Assembly: GCA_034006035.1 (NCBI GenBank)
Contig: JAVETN010000013.1
Span: 1-64,000 of the forward strand
Source of the DNA: Desulforegulaceae bacterium
GTDB lineage: Bacteria > Desulfobacterota > Desulfobacteria > Desulfobacterales > JACKCP01
DNA: 64,000 bases
Direction: 5' to 3'
Part shown: positions 63,847 through 64,000 of the stretch, one piece after another
Position numbering within the stretch: the first letter of the stretch is position 1
Layout of the letters: every line of letters starts with the position of its first letter
Position numbers and translations under genes: made by a program
Notes under the pieces: model-generated
Seen by the model: only the letters and a program-made list of their open reading frames with translations
Databases searched by the model: none
What the model was told of the DNA's origin: nothing

Positions 63847-64000
63847 TATAGCTCCTGAGTATGGTTTAATTAAAAAAATTTAAATTTTATTTTAAGCTTT
63901 TATTTTTTTATTTAAAAGTAAAAAAACTTGAAACTTTGTTTTTTCTTTTTTTAAGCAGACCTTTAATTTGCAAAATTTTTTTTGGAGTTTATCAAAGCTT

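Noticed and set aside
1-64000. tRNA genes, rRNA genes, CRISPR arrays, integrase or prophage genes
   Set aside because: Looked for T-loop-like motifs, regularly spaced repeats and transposase/integrase signatures; none found by eye. A covariance-model search would settle the RNA question.

Overview
The window looks like the chromosome of an AT-rich, strictly or mostly anaerobic Gram-negative bacterium, most plausibly a Desulfobacterota (Desulfobacterales-like) organism. This is inferred from gene content: multiheme cytochromes c, hybrid cluster protein, an NfnAB-type transhydrogenase, a giant 2-hydroxyacyl-CoA dehydratase-activase-like protein, acyl-CoA and 3-hydroxyacyl-CoA dehydrogenases, a TRAP transporter, lipid A acyltransferase and DUF1573/DUF2062/PCP_red-type proteins. 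No tRNA, rRNA, CRISPR array, prophage or recognisable insertion sequence was seen.

Layout. 1-4.4 kb is an old tandem duplication. The 3' end of one chemoreceptor gene opens the window, followed by a hydantoinase/oxoprolinase-like gene, a dead 5' fragment of a siroheme-protein gene, and a second, complete chemoreceptor. 4.5-9.5 kb is a siroheme/[4Fe-4S] half-reductase fused to a PCP_red domain, transcribed with an RND efflux pump. 9.7-13.5 kb holds a NapC/NrfH-type tetraheme cytochrome, an octaheme hydroxylamine-oxidoreductase-family cytochrome and hybrid cluster protein, followed by a dihydroorotate-dehydrogenase-like protein and a small cupin (to 15.5 kb). 15.6-24.3 kb is mostly minus strand: a DsbA-like protein, pstSCAB, a rhodanese-MauE-NSS transporter operon, and rsmA with a DUF2062 gene; one unrecognised plus-strand gene sits between the last two (22.5 kb). 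24.6-31.3 kb has a small winged-helix protein, an M16C peptidase and a P-type cation ATPase. 31.3-35.2 kb has a DUF2520 dehydrogenase, acyl-CoA dehydrogenase with its TetR regulator, and tatA. 35.5-41.3 kb has MoxR/VWA, TRAP dctPQM and a DUF188 protein. 41.3-47.5 kb has LpxL-like and TatD proteins, nfnAB, a CBS protein and nagB. 47.9-53.7 kb has the 1435-residue activase-like protein and a WD40/PKD protein. The rest (54-63.8 kb) is an EamA transporter, a HAD / DUF1573 / phosphoesterase operon, priA, nadE, an SDR protein and 3-hydroxyacyl-CoA dehydrogenase.

The strongest system-level signal is regulatory. Three genes or operons (siroheme protein plus RND pump, hybrid cluster protein, cupin) each carry a perfect TTGAT-N4-ATCAA dyad, in every case exactly the same distance (29.5 bp, dyad centre to first base) upstream of a -10-like hexamer. 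The cytochrome operon has a related TTGAG-N4-CTCAA dyad. Together with the enzymes encoded, this suggests one FNR/HcpR-like regulon that handles nitrite, NO or hydroxylamine, with a possible route from nitrite to hydroxylamine (octaheme protein) to ammonium (hybrid cluster protein).

The other prominent single-gene signals are a DUF1573 gene whose only in-frame UGA falls exactly on the first Cys of the family's CGC motif (candidate selenoprotein), and a two-domain NAD+ synthetase whose glutaminase nucleophile appears to be gone.
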